11,017 nucleotides of DNA from Fimbriimonadaceae bacterium (GTDB lineage: Bacteria; Armatimonadota; Fimbriimonadia; Fimbriimonadales; Fimbriimonadaceae). The notes beneath the pieces were generated by a model, which did not search any database, was not told the DNA's origin, and saw only the letters and a list, made by a program, of their open reading frames with translations. The DNA is taken from positions 1 to 11,017 of the forward strand of contig JADLGZ010000224.1 of assembly GCA_020849075.1 (NCBI GenBank), read 5' to 3'. Of the stretch, positions 1 to 5,325 are shown in pieces. Within the stretch, counting starts at the first letter, position 1, and each line of letters starts with the position of its first letter. The translations under genes and the position numbers were made by a program.

Positions 1-86
1 AGCCGCTTCAAATGCGCCTGCGCGAGGGCAAGCGCCTCGTCAGGCCACAGGCTGGGAAAGCCGGTCTCGGACGCGCCTAAAGGCAT
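1..86 (-). CDS. Possible start of an overlapping downstream gene (partial, unknown)
   Basis: Reading leftward on the minus strand, an ATG at 86-84 opens a frame that stays free of stops to the window edge. It gives about 28 residues beginning MPLGASETGF and ending in an amphipathic helix-like stretch (PDEALALAQAHLKR). It lies in a different frame from kbl and overlaps the last 47 bp of that gene. A GGAG at 100-97, 10 nt before the ATG, could act as a ribosome binding site, so the gene could be translated from the kbl transcript. The fragment is too short to assign a family. The open frame could be chance, because 86 bp without a stop is not rare at this base composition. The real start could also lie further downstream, outside the kbl coding region. 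No function is inferred. Confidence 0.3.
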   Translation of the reverse strand, partial: MPLGASETGFPSLWPDEALALAQAHLKR

Positions 87-1242
87 TGAGAGCAAACTCC
101 AAATCTTCCTGTGTATGGGCCGCGCTGGGCATCGTTCGAATACGCGCTTTGCCTCGCCCGACGGTGGGGAACACGATCGAAAGCGCATAGACGCCCTCGT
201 CCCACAGCATGCGCTCCATGGCTTGCGCCTCGCCTTCATCACCAACATACACCGGCGTGATGGGGGTTTCGCTACCCATCGTGTCAAAGCCCGCTTCGTT
301 GAGGGCATTCTTCCACCAGCGCGTGTTGTTCCAAAGGCGTTGCATGGGCTCTGGGTCGTTCTCCATCACATCGAGCGCGGCGATCAATGCGGCTGCAACC
401 ATCGGCGGAAGGGCCGTGCTAAATAAATAGGGACGGCCCCGGTTAATCAGCCATTCCTTCAGGTTCTTCGAGCCCGCGATATAGCCTCCAACGGCACCGA
501 GAGCCTTGCTTAGGGTGCCGAGCTGGATATCCACTCGCCCGTAAAGGTCGAAATGTGATGCAGTACCCGCACCGTTCTTACCGAGTACGCCGCTGGCGTG
601 TGCATCGTCCACCATGACGAACGCGTTGTACTTCTCAGCGAGTTCGACGATGGCAGGTAAGGGCGCAATGTCACCGTCCATGCTAAAAACGCCGTCGGTG
701 ATGATCATGCGCTTCTCGAAGTTCTGGGTTCGGGTCAGAATCTCTTCGAGTTGACCCATGTCCTTGTGGCCGTAAACAAAGCCCTCCGACTTCTTGTACT
801 TCGCCGGCGAGAGTCGTACGCCATCAATGATCGAGGCGTGGTTTAGCTCGTCGCTGATCACGACATCTTTGCCCGTCAGGACAGCCGGAATACATCCTGA
901 ATTCGCAGTAAAGCCACTGGTGAAAGCCAACACAGACTCGACTTTCTTGAACTTGGCTAAGCGTTCTTCGAGTTCATCGTGCACTGACATCGTGCCGCCG
1001 ATCCAACGCACGGCCCCGGCCCCAACGCCCCATTTCTCGATCGCCTCAAGGGCAGCTTGCCGCACCTTAGGATGATTCGCCAGCCCCAGATAATTGTTCG
1101 ATGACAGGTTGACGACCTCCTTGCCGTCCATCATCACGCGGCCCCCGGCGGGCGATTCCAAAATCCTGGGTTTCTTGTAAAGGTTCTGGTCTCGAAGGGT
1201 CTGTAACTGACCCCCTAGCCATTCCTGCAACGCTGCATTCAT
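40..1242 (-). CDS. kbl: Glycine C-acetyltransferase (2-amino-3-ketobutyrate CoA ligase), alpha-oxoamine synthase family
   Basis: This is a PLP-dependent fold-type I enzyme of 400 aa; E. coli Kbl is about 398 aa. The family condenses glycine with acetyl-CoA, or cleaves 2-amino-3-ketobutyrate in the reverse direction, in cytosolic threonine breakdown. Visible motifs are NLSSNNYLGL (45-54), the Kbl-type NHASIIDGVR (134-143), the PLP-binding VDDAH with D212 and H215 (211-215), and TLSKALGAVGG (243-253) with the Schiff-base lysine K246. The NHASIIDGVR block and the C-terminal KARIRTMPSAAHT (near 370-380) favour Kbl over BioF (8-amino-7-oxononanoate synthase), although some relatives have mixed acyl-CoA specificity. 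No threonine dehydrogenase gene is next to it here. The ATG at 1242 matches the family N-terminus. There is no Shine-Dalgarno sequence; a -10-like TACACT ends 7 nt before the ATG, suggesting a leaderless mRNA. Confidence 0.93.
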   Translation of the reverse strand: MNAALQEWLGGQLQTLRDQNLYKKPRILESPAGGRVMMDGKEVVNLSSNNYLGLANHPKVRQAALEAIEKWGVGAGAVRWIGGTMSVHDELEERLAKFKKVESVLAFTSGFTANSGCIPAVLTGKDVVISDELNHASIIDGVRLSPAKYKKSEGFVYGHKDMGQLEEILTRTQNFEKRMIITDGVFSMDGDIAPLPAIVELAEKYNAFVMVDDAHASGVLGKNGAGTASHFDLYGRVDIQLGTLSKALGAVGGYIAGSKNLKEWLINRGRPYLFSTALPPMVAAALIAALDVMENDPEPMQRLWNNTRWWKNALNEAGFDTMGSETPITPVYVGDEGEAQAMERMLWDEGVYALSIVFPTVGRGKARIRTMPSAAHTQEDLEFALNAFRRVRDRLSQPVA

Positions 1243-1246
1243 GCGC

Positions 1247-1255
1247 TACAGTGTA
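1247..1255. promoter_or_regulatory. Shared bidirectional -10 element between kbl and mpg
   Basis: The 17 bp between the two divergent start codons contain TACA-G-TGTA, a perfect 4-bp inverted repeat around one base. Read rightward it gives TACAGT (1247-1252), ending 7 nt before the GTG of the glycosylase gene. Read leftward it gives TACACT (1255-1250), ending 7 nt before the ATG of kbl. Both match TATAAT at 4 of 6 positions and fit the TANNNT form seen at leaderless promoters. No convincing -35 box is visible on either side; any -35 would lie inside the opposite coding region. This is a prediction from sequence only. Confidence 0.55.
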
Positions 1256-1259
1256 ACCC

Positions 1260-1850
1260 GTGTGGCACGACGAAATGCGCGAGATCTTGCGGGGCGACAT
1301 TCTGGAGGCGACCCCAGCAATGGTGGGGGTTGACATTGTCTTTGGTGAACTCCGAGCCCGAATTGTTGAAGCCGAAGCCTATGCCGGTGATCCCGGTAGT
1401 CACGCATTTCGTGGCATAACCCCCCGCACAAAGGTCATGTTTGGGCCGCCGGGCTTCGCTTACGTCTATTTCACCTACGGCAACCATTGGATGCTCAATG
1501 TGACGGCGCGCCCCGAGGGGTTACCGGGGGCCATACTCATTCGGGCTGCTCAACCATTGCGGGGCCTTGAACTCATGTTCGCACGGCGTGAAAAGGCCCG
1601 GCGCAAGGAAGACCTGATGAGCGGCCCCGGCAAGTTGGCGCAGGCCCTTCAAGTGAACAAAGCCCACTATGGCCTTGATCTCCTAGACCCTGAGGGGATG
1701 ATTCGGCTGGAGCCCGGAGAACAGGCGACCAACATCCTCGTTGGACGCCGGATCGGCATTACCGCCGGTAAAGGAGATGAATTGCCTTGGCGATTTATGG
1801 ATGCGAACGCTCTGCCTTACGTCAGCTCGCCTAAGCCGCGAGATAGATAG
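1260..1850 (+). CDS. 3-methyladenine/alkyladenine DNA glycosylase (AAG/MPG family)
   Basis: This cytosolic base-excision repair enzyme, 196 aa, removes alkylated purines such as 3-methyladenine and deaminated purines such as hypoxanthine. The AAG family is recognisable along its length. RIVEAEAYAG (34-43) holds the probable catalytic E39 (human AAG E125) and Y41 (human Y127). H48 is followed by an RG. YVYFTYGNHWMLNV (68-81) carries the intercalating tyrosine Y73 and N80. AILIRAAQPLRGLE (91-104) carries R95, and SGPGKLAQAL (121-130) is diagnostic. The start chosen is GTG at 1260, because a -10-like hexamer lies exactly 7 nt upstream, as at neighbouring genes. An in-frame ATG at 1275 (residue 6) is the alternative and loses nothing conserved. 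The residue numbers here assume the GTG. The gene stands alone, divergent from kbl. Such enzymes are monofunctional and need a separate AP endonuclease. Confidence 0.93.
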   Translation: MWHDEMREILRGDILEATPAMVGVDIVFGELRARIVEAEAYAGDPGSHAFRGITPRTKVMFGPPGFAYVYFTYGNHWMLNVTARPEGLPGAILIRAAQPLRGLELMFARREKARRKEDLMSGPGKLAQALQVNKAHYGLDLLDPEGMIRLEPGEQATNILVGRRIGITAGKGDELPWRFMDANALPYVSSPKPRDR

Positions 1851-1896
1851 GCAAATTACATGCAAGCAGTACCACACCGAGAACTAACGCGTCTCG

Positions 1897-1902
1897 TATA
1901 CT
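1897..1902 (+). promoter_or_regulatory. Predicted -10 box of the S1/P1 nuclease gene
   Basis: TATACT (5 of 6 to TATAAT) ends 7 nt before the ATG at 1910, in the only intergenic gap upstream (1851-1909). There is no Shine-Dalgarno sequence between them, so transcription would begin at or next to the A of the ATG. No clear -35 hexamer is seen about 17 bp upstream. Confidence 0.55.
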
Positions 1903-1909
1903 TGGCAAC

Positions 1910-2953
1910 ATGAACCGATTGGGATGGGTTGGATTAGCTTGTTTGGCCACTACTCAAGCTTGGGCTTGGGGTGATTTGGGGCATCAGACAGTAGCGGCAA
2001 TCGCGTGGAAACGGATTGATCAGAAGGTGAAGATTGAAGTCGCGCATATTTTGATGCGTGGTGACTCCGTAGATGGCCAAAGAAATAATGAGCCGTTTAC
2101 TCACAAGCTCACCGTACCAACCATTCCAGATGCACTTCTGACAACGGCCTACCTAGATGAATACGTCCAACCCATCTTTGTTCAATCTGCGACTTGGCCC
2201 GACGACATCAAAAGAGGAAAGAGTCTGAACTTTGACAGCTTCATTGATGAACTCAATGTAACCTTCTCGCACGATCACGTTGGGGATACGGAGAAGGAGC
2301 GTTGCAAGTCGTGGCACTACCTGGATTACCCCCTCGTGATGAACGCGGACGGTACGGTAGCTGAAGGAAAGGTAGAGCAGTATCCATTCTCCCCCTCAAA
2401 CGCCGTGAGCGCACTGAATGAGGTTATCAAGCCTCGACTCAGCCCGATTCCCATGGACGGAAAAACCACGCCCGACAAGCGAGCTGTCTATCTGTTCTTC
2501 TTAAATCACATTGTGGGGGACCTTCACCAGCCCCTTCACTGTGTTTCCGTCTACGGGTCTCAGTTTCCAAAGCTGGGAGATGCGGGAGGAAATCTATTCA
2601 CCTTGGCCAACAAGAGCAATCTGCACCGGGTCTGGGACGGCGGGATTGACCAAGCAGCCAAAGATGCCGGTTTGCAGCGCCGAGGAGCAATGACGGCCTT
2701 TGCAATTGAAATGGCGGGAAAGTGGGTGGCTAAGTCGGACGATCAACCGAAAATCGCCGAGGTGGAGAAGCAGGATCCATTGCGCTGGGTCATTGAGGGT
2801 CGTGACCTTGCAATCTCCACCGCCTATGCGGGCATCAAGATGGGTGACTCGCCCTCGCCAGAGTACTTGACGAAAGTCGGGGAGGCCTGCAAATCCCAGG
2901 CCATACTTGCGGGATATCGCCTCGGTGAGGCCTTAAATCGCTTGCTAAAGTAG
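1910..2953 (+). CDS. Secreted S1/P1-family zinc nuclease
   Basis: This is a 347-aa exported phospholipase C/P1-type nuclease; the family uses three zinc ions to cleave single-stranded DNA and RNA and to remove 3'-phosphates from nucleotides. A signal peptide (1-19, cut after AWA) would expose W20 as the mature N-terminus, which is required because the P1 nuclease N-terminal Trp ligates zinc. All nine expected ligands can be placed: W20, H25, D98 (in WPDD), H136 (in WHYLDY), H200, D204, H210 (in NHIVGDLHQPLH) and H239, D243 (in HRVWD). The spacings W-H (5), H-D-H (4, 6) and H-D (4) equal those of P1 nuclease. The segments between W20 and D98 and between D98 and H136 are longer than in P1, implying inserted loops. 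Likely role: extracellular or periplasmic nucleic-acid scavenging. It converges on the SMP-30 gene with a 3-bp gap. Confidence 0.93.
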   Translation: MNRLGWVGLACLATTQAWAWGDLGHQTVAAIAWKRIDQKVKIEVAHILMRGDSVDGQRNNEPFTHKLTVPTIPDALLTTAYLDEYVQPIFVQSATWPDDIKRGKSLNFDSFIDELNVTFSHDHVGDTEKERCKSWHYLDYPLVMNADGTVAEGKVEQYPFSPSNAVSALNEVIKPRLSPIPMDGKTTPDKRAVYLFFLNHIVGDLHQPLHCVSVYGSQFPKLGDAGGNLFTLANKSNLHRVWDGGIDQAAKDAGLQRRGAMTAFAIEMAGKWVAKSDDQPKIAEVEKQDPLRWVIEGRDLAISTAYAGIKMGDSPSPEYLTKVGEACKSQAILAGYRLGEALNRLLK

Positions 2954-2965
2954 GGCCTACTTTAG
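2945..2965. repeat. Palindrome spanning both stop codons of convergent genes (possible bidirectional terminator)
   Basis: The arms CTAAAGTAGG and CCTACTTTAG are perfectly complementary around a single central G at 2955. As RNA this could fold as a 9-bp stem with a 3-nt loop from either strand. The left arm carries the last Leu-Lys-stop codons of the nuclease gene (CTA AAG TAG), and the right arm carries the same three codons of the SMP-30 gene on the other strand. No U-tract follows on either side, so it is not a textbook intrinsic terminator, but there is no other terminator-like structure between the two genes. Confidence 0.6.
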
Positions 2966-3826
2966 AGCAACCCACGCCACACCGCGCCCAGTCGTGATGA
3001 GCATGGTCTTGCCATCCTTTCCCCCTAAGGCTATATTTGTCCCTCGGAAGGGCAGATGTCCAAGGTAGCTACCCTTGGGGCTCAGGGCCCAGATTCCACC
3101 CGGTCCGGTTGAAAAGATATTTCCATCGCGATCACACCGGATACCGTCGGCGCCTCCTTGGCCATCAATACCCTTCTCCTTTGCCAGCGCATTGAGATCT
3201 GCAAATAGGGTGGCTTCGTCAGTCTGGGCACCATCTTTCCCGATCTCAAAACTCATGATTCGACCAGCTGAATACTCGGTGACATAGGCGCGGTTCTTGT
3301 GAAATGCAATACCATTGGGTCGGCTCAACCCCGGTGTAAGGAGAGAGACCTTTCCTTTTTGATCAACTCGAATGACGCCAGAATGTTCGAACTCCAGGGA
3401 ATCTGGAGACACAAACCAATTGGCGTGGGTCACGTAAACCGAGCCGTTGGAATGCAACGCTAGGTCGTTCATTCCGCCAAGCTTCTTGCCATCGTAGGAG
3501 TTCGCCAACACCTTCGCTTCGCTAGGCGCAGACTCCTTCCAAGAGACGATCTGCCGATGGGTCGTATCAACTTGAAAAACCATACCCTTGCCATCCGACG
3601 CAGAGCCGACCGCTTTGCCCGAAGGTTTGCGAATCTCCTTCGGCTCTGCATCGCCGGGTTTCCAAGCCAATACGGTGTCATTGGCCATGTCACAAAAAAC
3701 AAACTGCGTCCCTGTCCAAGTTGGACCCTCCGTAAAGCCATAGCCAGTTTTGATGGTGACGGGCTCGCCAACGAACGGATTCGTGACAACAAAAGTCAGA
3801 AGTAATGGAATCACTGTCGCCATCAT
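2957..3826 (-). CDS. Secreted SMP-30/gluconolactonase/LRE-like beta-propeller protein
   Basis: The protein has 289 aa with a hydrophobic N-terminus (residues 3-15) that looks like a signal peptide, so it is probably exported. The SMP-30 family folds as a six-bladed propeller with one divalent metal and usually hydrolyses sugar lactones, though some members act on other esters. The metal and substrate residues can be placed: E33 in GFTEGPTW (30-37), N120 in GGMNDLAL (117-124), N171 in SRPNGIAF (168-175) and D228 in GGADGIRCDRDGNIF (224-238). The exact substrate cannot be read from sequence. The ATG at 3826 is chosen because it overlaps the upstream glycosylase stop as ATGA and is preceded by GGAGAGG 5 nt away. 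The longer open frame upstream lies entirely inside the glycosylase gene and shows no propeller similarity. It is translated from the second position of a two-gene operon. Confidence 0.87.
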   Translation of the reverse strand: MMATVIPLLLTFVVTNPFVGEPVTIKTGYGFTEGPTWTGTQFVFCDMANDTVLAWKPGDAEPKEIRKPSGKAVGSASDGKGMVFQVDTTHRQIVSWKESAPSEAKVLANSYDGKKLGGMNDLALHSNGSVYVTHANWFVSPDSLEFEHSGVIRVDQKGKVSLLTPGLSRPNGIAFHKNRAYVTEYSAGRIMSFEIGKDGAQTDEATLFADLNALAKEKGIDGQGGADGIRCDRDGNIFSTGPGGIWALSPKGSYLGHLPFRGTNIALGGKDGKTMLITTGRGVAWVALK

Positions 3827-4437
3827 ACACGCCTCTCCATGAGTTTTTGTGCCGCCGCCCATGACCTGGCAATGTCCGCGACAAGAAGCGAATATCCTCC
3901 ATCGCTTTCCGCGCTTTGTTGGCGAAGAATGTAGGCCGGGTGGAGCGTAGCCACGGCGGTTTTGGCATAGGCGCACGGGAAGTACTTGCCCCGTTCCAGG
4001 GTGATTTTGAAGTCTCGCTTGATCAAGTTCCGGGCGCTGGGGGCACCCACGCACAGGATGACTTGGGGGGCAAGAATCCCCAGCTGAGGTTCCAACCATT
4101 GGCGACAAGCATTCACTTCTACATCGGTTGGAGGGCGATTTATGGGCTTTCCGGTACCCCAGTCGCAAGCTCGGCACTTAACGGTGTTGCAGATGTAAAC
4201 ATCCCCCCGGGACAGGTGATTGTCAGCAAGAGCTCGGTCTAACATGGTGCCCGCCTTTCCCACGAATGGGCGTCCGGTTTCGTCTTCCTTATCGCCGGGC
4301 CCTTCGCCCACCAAAACCAGTGGTGAATGAGGATTACCTTCTCCAAACACGACATTACGCCGTCGTTCGCTGAGCGAACAAGCAACACAACGTGACGCCT
4401 GCTCGCGCAAGGTATTGAGAAGTAAGATATCCGCCAT
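3823..4437 (-). CDS. Family 4 uracil-DNA glycosylase (4Fe-4S)
   Basis: This 204-aa enzyme (Thermus UdgA is about 205 aa) excises uracil from DNA arising by cytosine deamination, in the cytosol. Four cysteines for the iron-sulfur cluster are C17 and C20 (CVAC), C88 (NTVKCR) and C111. The uracil-pocket motif GEGPGDKEDETGRPFVGKAG runs from 44 to 63, and HPAYILR (166-172) is the conserved C-terminal motif with H166. The stretch between the third and fourth cysteines is 23 residues. As I recall it is 16 in Thermus UdgA, so there is an insertion here (near 89-98) that contains an extra C91 and the residues DWGTGK. The ATG at 4437 has no Shine-Dalgarno sequence but has TAGAAT 8 nt upstream. The stop overlaps the next gene as ATGA. 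Pairing with a secreted SMP-30 protein has no obvious pathway logic and may only be co-transcription. Confidence 0.92.
   Translation of the reverse strand: MADILLLNTLREQASRCVACSLSERRRNVVFGEGNPHSPLVLVGEGPGDKEDETGRPFVGKAGTMLDRALADNHLSRGDVYICNTVKCRACDWGTGKPINRPPTDVEVNACRQWLEPQLGILAPQVILCVGAPSARNLIKRDFKITLERGKYFPCAYAKTAVATLHPAYILRQQSAESDGGYSLLVADIARSWAAAQKLMERRV
3832..3838 (-). promoter_or_regulatory. Shine-Dalgarno sequence deciding the SMP-30 start
   Basis: GGAGAGG on the minus strand lies 5 nt before the ATG at 3826, inside the end of the upstream glycosylase gene. It is the strongest ribosome binding site I found in the window. It belongs to an internal operon gene, in contrast with the first genes of transcripts, which lack one. 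Confidence 0.7.
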
Positions 4438-4445
4438 CGAAAGCT

Positions 4446-4451
4446 ATTCTA
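4446..4451 (-). promoter_or_regulatory. Predicted -10 box of the udg4-SMP30 operon
   Basis: TAGAAT on the minus strand (5 of 6 to TATAAT) ends 8 nt before the ATG at 4437. No ribosome binding site lies between, so a leaderless transcript is predicted. The 45-bp gap (4438-4482) also has to hold the promoter of the divergent deacetylase gene, for which no equally good hexamer is seen. Confidence 0.5.
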
Positions 4452-4482
4452 TCTCTGCCCTTGAACTCTGAATCTTTGACTG

Positions 4483-5316
4483 ATGGACCTCGCCCGACTT
4501 AGCATTTGGATCAGCCTAGCTTGGTGCATCACCCTTGTGGCATGCGGTCGAGCCCCTGCACGACCCGTGAAGAGAAATCCAGCCAAAATGCGAACGGCCG
4601 ATCCGACATGGAAACAAGCGGCCAGTGAGGCGCGGACCATCAGCCCTCGCAAATGGACCCAAGACCAACTCTCCGAGTTTGTCCTTCATGAAGGTGGGGA
4701 GGACCAGAAGATCGTTGCCTTGACCTTTGATGATGGCCCCCATGCTTCAAGTACCCAAGCTATCCTCGCGATCCTCCGTCAAGAAAACGTCCGCGCCACG
4801 TTCTTTGTCGTTGGTTTTATGGCCAAGAAGCGCCCCGATTTGGTGCGGGCTGCCTTCAGAGAGGGTCATGAGATTGGCAATCATAGCTTCAGCCACGCGA
4901 GCCTGACTAAAGTTCCATACTCCAAAATCGTCACCGACTATCTAGCAGCGAGTGATGTGATCCGAGCAGTGACTGGATCAAACCCACGATACTGCCGTCC
5001 GCCAGGAGGAGACTCTAGCACCGTAGTTTTGGAGGCCGCGGCCGACTTGGGAATGACGTCTGTCTTTTGGACAAGCAACCCAGGAGACACCAATCGTTTG
5101 GGTGACCATGAGGTCTTCCGTCGCAGCGTGAATCGGCTTGCGCCGGGAGGGATTATCCTGTTACATGATGGCCCCAAGGATACGCTTAGGGCACTTGTCC
5201 GACTCATTCGGACGGCGAAAATGGCGGGCTATCGCTTCGTCAGCCTAGATGAGATTAAGAATAGCGGTGCAATAGCGAAGTCAGCCAAGAAACGAGAAGC
5301 TACCATGTCTTGGTAA
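4483..5316 (+). CDS. NodB-domain polysaccharide deacetylase, probable lipoprotein
   Basis: The protein has 277 aa. The N-terminal hydrophobic segment (about 6-20) ends in the lipobox LVAC, with C21 the likely lipidated residue, so the enzyme is probably anchored on the outer face of a membrane. A linker (22-75) precedes a carbohydrate esterase family 4 domain (76-258). Its motifs are TFDDGPH (81-87, with D83 the catalytic base and D84 a metal ligand), HSFSH (134-138, metal ligands H134 and H138), RPPGG (172-176) and LLHDG (226-230, H228). The family removes N-acetyl groups from peptidoglycan, chitin or other amino-sugar polymers using a divalent metal; the polymer cannot be told from sequence. 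An in-frame stop at 4477 rules out upstream starts. No Shine-Dalgarno sequence is visible. The stop codon is shared with the presumed promoter of the peptidase gene 9 bp downstream. Confidence 0.92.
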   Translation: MDLARLSIWISLAWCITLVACGRAPARPVKRNPAKMRTADPTWKQAASEARTISPRKWTQDQLSEFVLHEGGEDQKIVALTFDDGPHASSTQAILAILRQENVRATFFVVGFMAKKRPDLVRAAFREGHEIGNHSFSHASLTKVPYSKIVTDYLAASDVIRAVTGSNPRYCRPPGGDSSTVVLEAAADLGMTSVFWTSNPGDTNRLGDHEVFRRSVNRLAPGGIILLHDGPKDTLRALVRLIRTAKMAGYRFVSLDEIKNSGAIAKSAKKREATMSW

Positions 5317-5319
5317 GAT
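5314..5319 (+). promoter_or_regulatory. Predicted -10 box of the M28 peptidase gene, overlapping a stop codon
   Basis: TAAGAT (4 of 6 to TATAAT, TANNNT form) ends 6 nt before the ATG at 5326. Its first three bases are the TAA stop of the deacetylase gene. There is no Shine-Dalgarno sequence in the 9-bp gap. The peptidase may therefore have its own leaderless transcript as well as, or instead of, read-through from the deacetylase. Confidence 0.4.
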
Positions 5320-5325
5320 GACCGA

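Noticed and set aside
40..1242. BioF (8-amino-7-oxononanoate synthase) as identity of the first gene
   Set aside because: NHASIIDGVR, the 34-residue spacing from D212 to K246 and the C-terminal SAAHT block are closer to Kbl; no other biotin gene is nearby. Dual specificity remains possible.
1275..1277. ATG as alternative start of the alkyladenine glycosylase
   Set aside because: Not excluded, but the GTG at 1260 sits at the same 7-nt distance from a -10-like box as neighbouring genes, so it was preferred; the five extra residues are not conserved.
3827..4177. N-terminal extension of the SMP-30 reading frame to an ATG at 4177
   Set aside because: The extra residues lie fully inside the well-supported uracil-DNA glycosylase gene in another frame and are Pro/Arg/Ser-rich with no propeller similarity; the ATG at 3826 has a Shine-Dalgarno sequence and a signal peptide.
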